DNA from: a virus
IMG/VR virus record: IMGVR_UViG_3300009181_000033
Span: 1-64,000 of that record
Length of the DNA: 64,000 bases
Reading direction: 5' to 3' (one strand)
Part shown: in pieces, positions 61,114 through 64,000 of the stretch
Position numbering within the stretch: position 1 is the stretch's first letter
Layout of the letters: every line of letters begins with the position of its first letter
Position numbers and translations under genes: made by a program
Notes under the pieces: model-generated
Seen by the model: the letters and a program-made list of their open reading frames with translations, nothing else
What the model was told of the DNA's origin: nothing
Database searches by the model: none

Positions 61114-61611
61114 TCATGCTTCAATCTTTCTCATTCCCCAAATCTTCTGAGGATCGTACTCCAGAGAATATCGAATGGTTCCTCCTTCGGATTTCTCTGG
61201 AGTTTGCGATTCGATATCCCGGATTAGTTGTGCGTGATACTCAGGATCCAACTCGATTTCCCATAAGATATCTTCAGCATCCTCCACCACCACAGGAATG
61301 CCTCTTCTTGGTTCCACGTTTGGCTCAGAATAATCTTCTTCAGCCTCATCGGTTTCTACCCCAACGAATTGAATGAATTTCTGGAACCATTCCAGGATCT
61401 CGGAATCACCGCCAACAGATAGAAACGAAGAATCCCATTCGTTCGAGCGGTGGTGCCAGAAATCGATTGCCTCAGATTCACTAATGGTAACCCCTAGTTC
61501 CCTTTTGAGCACATCCTGGATCCGGTGAACATCCTCTAGATCATGGTACATCCCAGAGGTACCATTTCGGCACTGAAAGGTTTTTGTTACAATATCTTGA
61601 TTGATTTTCAC
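61114..61611 (-). CDS. Hypothetical protein
   Basis: 165 residues, acidic (VHRIQDVLKRELGVTISESEAIDFWHHRSNEW, then GVETDEAEEDYSEPNVEP and DAEDILWEIELDPEYHAQLIRDIE). Helix-rich, with no recognised motif. It overlaps the next gene by 4 bases. Confidence 0.6.
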   Translation of the reverse strand: MKINQDIVTKTFQCRNGTSGMYHDLEDVHRIQDVLKRELGVTISESEAIDFWHHRSNEWDSSFLSVGGDSEILEWFQKFIQFVGVETDEAEEDYSEPNVEPRRGIPVVVEDAEDILWEIELDPEYHAQLIRDIESQTPEKSEGGTIRYSLEYDPQKIWGMRKIEA

Positions 61612-61913
61612 CGTTTCTCCTCCAACTTCTCATAATCCTTGATGATTTCCTCCCAATGATCCACCAAAAGTTCACCCAATTTTTCACCAACCAAACCAAG
61701 GTTAACCTTCTTTAGTTCCTCCAGGTTTGGTGAATATGAACCACCTAGAGGGAAATCCTTGAAGTGATGATGTTCATCTGAATCAATTCCTCGCCTGATT
61801 AATTCAGATAGCAGGTTGGCAAACCACACCTCGGTGTTAAAATTCCTTCCCTCTACATCAACATATAGATTGGAATCACCACCAAATTCTTTACAGGGAT
61901 TATCTATGCTCAT
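61608..61913 (-). CDS. Hypothetical protein
   Basis: 101 residues (VWFANLLSELIRRGIDSDEHHHFKDF, then LEELKKVNLGLVGEKLGELLVDHWEEIIKDYEKL). Helical and acidic. Its ATG overlaps the TGA of the frameshifted gene upstream as ATGA, showing that the longer reading of that gene is the ancestral one. Confidence 0.6.
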   Translation of the reverse strand: MSIDNPCKEFGGDSNLYVDVEGRNFNTEVWFANLLSELIRRGIDSDEHHHFKDFPLGGSYSPNLEELKKVNLGLVGEKLGELLVDHWEEIIKDYEKLEEKR

Positions 61914-62237
61914 CCTTCTTCTCCTTCAACTTTCACCATTTCATTGATGTAATATGGAATTGCACCTTGTGGAAGAGGTTCAACGGGGAATAAACTCTTT
62001 GCAACCTGATTGTAGTTAATCCTACCTCCGGGCCTCCCCAATGTATCGAGGAAGGGATTGTAAAAATCACCCCATAAAACCCTCCACCTGATTATTGGAG
62101 TTTTTTCTCACAATGGTTCCGGTGGAACTGGAGTAAAGGAAACGAACCATATCTCCAATTTTCCAATCAACCTCATCGAGTAGTTTTCCATCGAGGGTGA
62201 GGAGGGAGGAGATGAATACCGTGTTTATTTCACTCAT
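61910..62237 (-). pseudogene. SH3-like family gene with a frameshift at an A6 tract
   Basis: Starts at the ATG at 62237, overlapping the previous stop as ATGA. Codons read MSEINTVFISS to KIGDMVRFLYSSSTGTIVRK, then at the T6 run 62101-62106 (A6 on the minus strand) the frame goes astray and stops at 62067. With one A removed it continues TPIIRWRVLWGDFYNP to INEMVKVEGEEG, stopping at 61910-61912 with an ATGA overlap to the next gene. So it is a real gene with a 1-base insertion, a recoding site, or a sequencing slip. Confidence 0.7.
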
Positions 62238-62419
62238 GATTCTTTCTCCAGTTCCCCTGGGGCGATGATTTGTTCCGGACGGAAATAAATCTGTTTCCCA
62301 TCGGGTAGCAGGGTGAGGTAGGATTGAATCCCATAGGAATTCCACCTTATATCCAGGATTATCCCGGTTCTTGTTGGCTCACCAAAAAAGTTTGTAAAAC
62401 ACAGATCACCAACATCCAT
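62234..62419 (-). CDS. Small SH3-like family protein
   Basis: 61 residues: MDVGDLCFTNFFGEPTRTGIILDIRWN, then YLTLLPDGKQIYFRPEQIIAP. It has the shortest and clearest family layout (GDL, GIILDI, LPDG). It overlaps the frameshifted gene as ATGA. Confidence 0.7.
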   Translation of the reverse strand: MDVGDLCFTNFFGEPTRTGIILDIRWNSYGIQSYLTLLPDGKQIYFRPEQIIAPGELEKES

Positions 62420-62431
62420 AACCCTATCCTA

Positions 62432-62701
62432 TCATGGTTCCTCAGGGTTTTGCACCGTTCCTAGAACAATATAGGTTCCATCGGTTACGTAAGAATAGTT
62501 CTCACACCTTCTCATGGGAACTTCGTGTTTAAAAACCGTTCCAGGCCGGGAAGAATGAATCAATAGGATCTTTGAAACACCATCACCAGGAATTCCAGGA
62601 AGTTCACCAACGATTGTATAAATTGTGTTTCTGGATTGGGATAGGATAACATCACCAACCTGTAATTCACTCTCCAGGGCAACGGAACCGATCTCCCTCA
62701 C
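62432..62701 (-). CDS. Duplicated GDVILS-type small protein, copy B
   Basis: 89 residues from a GTG at 62701. REIGSVALESELQVGDVILSQSRN, then IYTIVGELPGIPGDGVSKILLIHSS matches copy A at 60451 closely, with a longer C terminus (YIVLGTVQNPEEP). It ends 12 bases before the SH3-like gene at 62234. Confidence 0.7.
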   Translation of the reverse strand: MREIGSVALESELQVGDVILSQSRNTIYTIVGELPGIPGDGVSKILLIHSSRPGTVFKHEVPMRRCENYSYVTDGTYIVLGTVQNPEEP

Positions 62702-62703
62702 CG

Positions 62704-62886
62704 TTACCCCACAAGGTGTTTATCGTGGCGGAATTCTGTTAGGATCTCCCACAGGAGGGCCGGAAGTGAATCATGGATGTGAAGGTAACCTGGTATACCA
62801 TCATACATGCAACACCAGGCCGGGCCAGGTGAAATAACTCCGGGCTTTTCTCTCCAAATCCTGAATGATTTCATTAGGTTAAACAT
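62704..62886 (-). CDS. 60-residue aromatic protein, copy B
   Basis: Homologous to the 45-residue gene at 60693: AWCCMYDGIPGYLHIHDS, then LLWEILTEFRHDKHLVG. A longer N terminus (FNLMKSFRIWREKPGVIS) is present here. It precedes copy B of the GDVILS gene exactly as copy A does. Confidence 0.65.
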   Translation of the reverse strand: MFNLMKSFRIWREKPGVISPGPAWCCMYDGIPGYLHIHDSLPALLWEILTEFRHDKHLVG

Positions 62887-63099
62887 TCAACTACGAATTT
62901 CTAGTTCAGCTTCGAGTTCGGTGATTTGCCTTTTTAATTCAGCAATTTGTAATCTAATCTGAGCGGTGGAAAGATTACTAAAATCTTTTGGTTTAGGTAA
63001 ACCAATCATTCTACTTTTTTCTTTCTTATCTTCGGTTAGTTGGGCTCGCTTAATTTCTTCTGTAATAATCTGCTTAAGTTGTGCTGCGGTGATTTTCAT
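62887..63099 (-). CDS. Small protein with shared MKIT-type N-terminal helix (member 5)
   Basis: 70 residues. It starts MKITAAQLKQIITEEIKRA, then a helix with heptad-like spacing (STAQIRLQIAELKRQITELEAELE) that should form a coiled coil. AGGAG precedes the ATG. It is the first gene of the long minus-strand accessory operon. Confidence 0.7.
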   Translation of the reverse strand: MKITAAQLKQIITEEIKRAQLTEDKKEKSRMIGLPKPKDFSNLSTAQIRLQIAELKRQITELEAELEIRS

Positions 63100-63215
63100 G
63101 GTGATAAATATATCTCCTAATTAAAAATGTCAGTGAAGTTGAAAATATCATATACTGATGATTAGCAACGCGAGGTGTATCATAGGGATATTTATTTATT
63201 GTGAGTTAGAGAAAA

Positions 63216-63236
63216 GATACGGCCTTGTGCCGTATC
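63216..63236. repeat. IS200/IS605 left-end recognition hairpin
   Basis: An 8-bp perfect stem (GATACGGC/GCCGTATC) with loop CTTGT, 8 bases beyond the tnpA stop. This is the kind of imperfect-palindrome end bound by Y1 transposases. Confidence 0.6.
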
Positions 63237-63244
63237 ATGAATCG

Positions 63245-63649
63245 TCATATTCTATCATGCTGAGTTTCAATGTATTTTTTCACACTTTCTTCGTTGGTTT
63301 CTCCAACAGATCCGTAGAAGGTTCCTCTACTCCACAAACCTGATCCCCAAAATTTTCTACCTTTTAGTTTTGGAAACTTAGTGAAGATATACACAGCTGA
63401 TATTGATTTCAACGTTTTTGCTATTTCTATCGGAGCTGTTTGATGATCCGCCTGAACAAAAATGTGAACATGATCTGGCATCACTTCAATGGTATGTAAT
63501 AGCCAACCATATTCTCCACAAGTTTCTGCAATGATATGTTTTGTCTCGACAGCAATATCATCTTTTAACACTGCATGTCGATATTTTGGGCACCAAACGA
63601 TGTGATAACCGAGTGAATGAACGCAATTATTTTCTGATATTTTTTGCAT
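63245..63649 (-). CDS. tnpA: IS200-type Y1 transposase TnpA
   Basis: 134 residues from the ATG at 63649; the longer frame to 63685 would begin in tnpB. LGYHIVWCPKYRH at the start, MPDHVHIFVQ (HUH motif) around 65 and VKKYIETQ near the end (catalytic tyrosine) are the hallmarks of single-strand DNA transposases. Normal length. It cuts and joins the element as single-stranded DNA. Confidence 0.92.
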   Translation of the reverse strand: MQKISENNCVHSLGYHIVWCPKYRHAVLKDDIAVETKHIIAETCGEYGWLLHTIEVMPDHVHIFVQADHQTAPIEIAKTLKSISAVYIFTKFPKLKGRKFWGSGLWSRGTFYGSVGETNEESVKKYIETQHDRI

Positions 63650-63668
63650 ATTGGTTATACTTATAAAC

Positions 63669-64000
63669 GTGAACAGGACGATCAAGGTAAAATTACAACT
63701 TTCTGATGCAGATGTTCTCTCGCTTAGAGAAACTCAGAAGATTGTTTCGTCCTGCTTCAACGATCACGTAGCTTGGTCATTTAAGAAGAAGTCTTGGTCG
63801 AAGTTAACTGCCCATAAAGATCTCTATTTCTCACAGAGAGAAAAATTCCCTCAACTTCCGTCTGCAATGTTGCAATCCACAAGAGATACAGCTCTTGAAT
63901 CTGTAAAAGCGTTAAAATTCAAGTTTCAGCCTAAGAAATCTGAAAACAGCGGGATTAGGTACGATAAGAGATTGTTCTCACTAAGAGGAGAACAACTTAC
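63669..64000 (+). CDS. tnpB: TnpB (IS605 type), 3' partial
   Basis: Starts at a GTG at 63669, 19 bases from tnpA and pointing the other way. About 110 residues are visible (TIKVKLQLSDADVLSLRETQ, then CFNDHVAWSFKKKSW, LPSAMLQSTRDTALESVKALK), the usual TnpB N-terminal helical domain. The RuvC part is beyond the window. Confidence 0.75.
   Translation, partial: MNRTIKVKLQLSDADVLSLRETQKIVSSCFNDHVAWSFKKKSWSKLTAHKDLYFSQREKFPQLPSAMLQSTRDTALESVKALKFKFQPKKSENSGIRYDKRLFSLRGEQL

Larger units (their letters stand above)
63180..64000. mobile_element. IS200/IS605-type element (divergent tnpA and tnpB), incomplete at window end
   Basis: It contains tnpA on the minus strand, tnpB on the plus strand running off the window, and a hairpin outside tnpA at 63216-63236, the normal site of the left-end recognition hairpin. 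The outer boundary is not fixed. Confidence 0.7.

Overview
The window is part of a large, AT-rich tailed-phage genome of the T4-like (contractile-tail) type, probably a jumbo phage infecting a Gram-negative host. The evidence is a run of T4-style baseplate genes (gp25-like, gp6-like, an OB-fold hub protein), a gp55-like late sigma factor, very long fibre genes, tRNA genes, a phage-type ATP-dependent DNA ligase, and tightly packed genes with 4-base ATGA overlaps. The host cannot be named from the sequence; a lipoprotein with a lipobox suits a Gram-negative host.

Layout. (1) 1-9382, plus strand: a sugar island. It holds GDP-mannose 4,6-dehydratase and GDP-L-fucose synthase, two putative fucosyltransferases, four further glycosyltransferase-like genes, a nucleotidyltransferase, a HAD phosphatase, a glycerophosphodiesterase-like protein, and a kinase/class II aldolase fusion. 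Two more GT-B glycosyltransferases lie at 10542-12997. (2) 9677-14498: a PD-(D/E)XK nuclease with an Fe-S type cysteine set, the glycosyltransferases, a small membrane protein, the late sigma-like protein and a small companion. (3) 14491-31012: the baseplate and tail structural block. (4) 31024-33620, minus strand: a translation/RNA module with TilS, tRNA-Leu(CAA), peptidyl-tRNA hydrolase 2, a NADAR domain protein, a tRNA-like relic and a lipoprotein. (5) 33751-36876: a giant fibre with about 34 YadA-head type 14-residue repeats. (6) 36895-43575, minus strand: DNA ligase, a transglycosylase-like exported protein, an apparently split sigma factor (regions 2-3 in one gene, a region-4-like helix-turn-helix in another), and a cytidine/dCMP deaminase. 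(7) 43782-46341: lysis genes (T4-type endolysin with a peptidoglycan-binding domain, a metallopeptidase-like protein) and neighbours. (8) 46399-52105, minus strand: tRNA-Asn(GTT), small proteins and an IS607-family insertion. (9) 52285-56127, plus strand: two fibre/virion proteins and a coiled-coil protein. (10) 56137-63099, minus strand: a dense operon of about 25 small accessory proteins, many of them looking like members of one small beta-barrel (SH3/KOW-like) family, ending at an IS200/IS605 element that runs off the window.

The most unusual points are: the complete GDP-fucose branch with fucosyltransferases in a phage; the kinase-aldolase fusion; a shared N-terminal helix module (MKIT-x-SQLRRIIREE-like) on five otherwise unrelated small proteins; an expanded family of small beta-barrel proteins with a duplicated two-gene block; the split sigma factor; and two TnpB-encoding elements, one of whose TnpB has lost its zinc finger and has a relocated RuvC-II glutamate. 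One small gene is frameshifted at an A6 tract and another is broken by two in-frame stops. Assignments are by eye from motifs. No database search was run.
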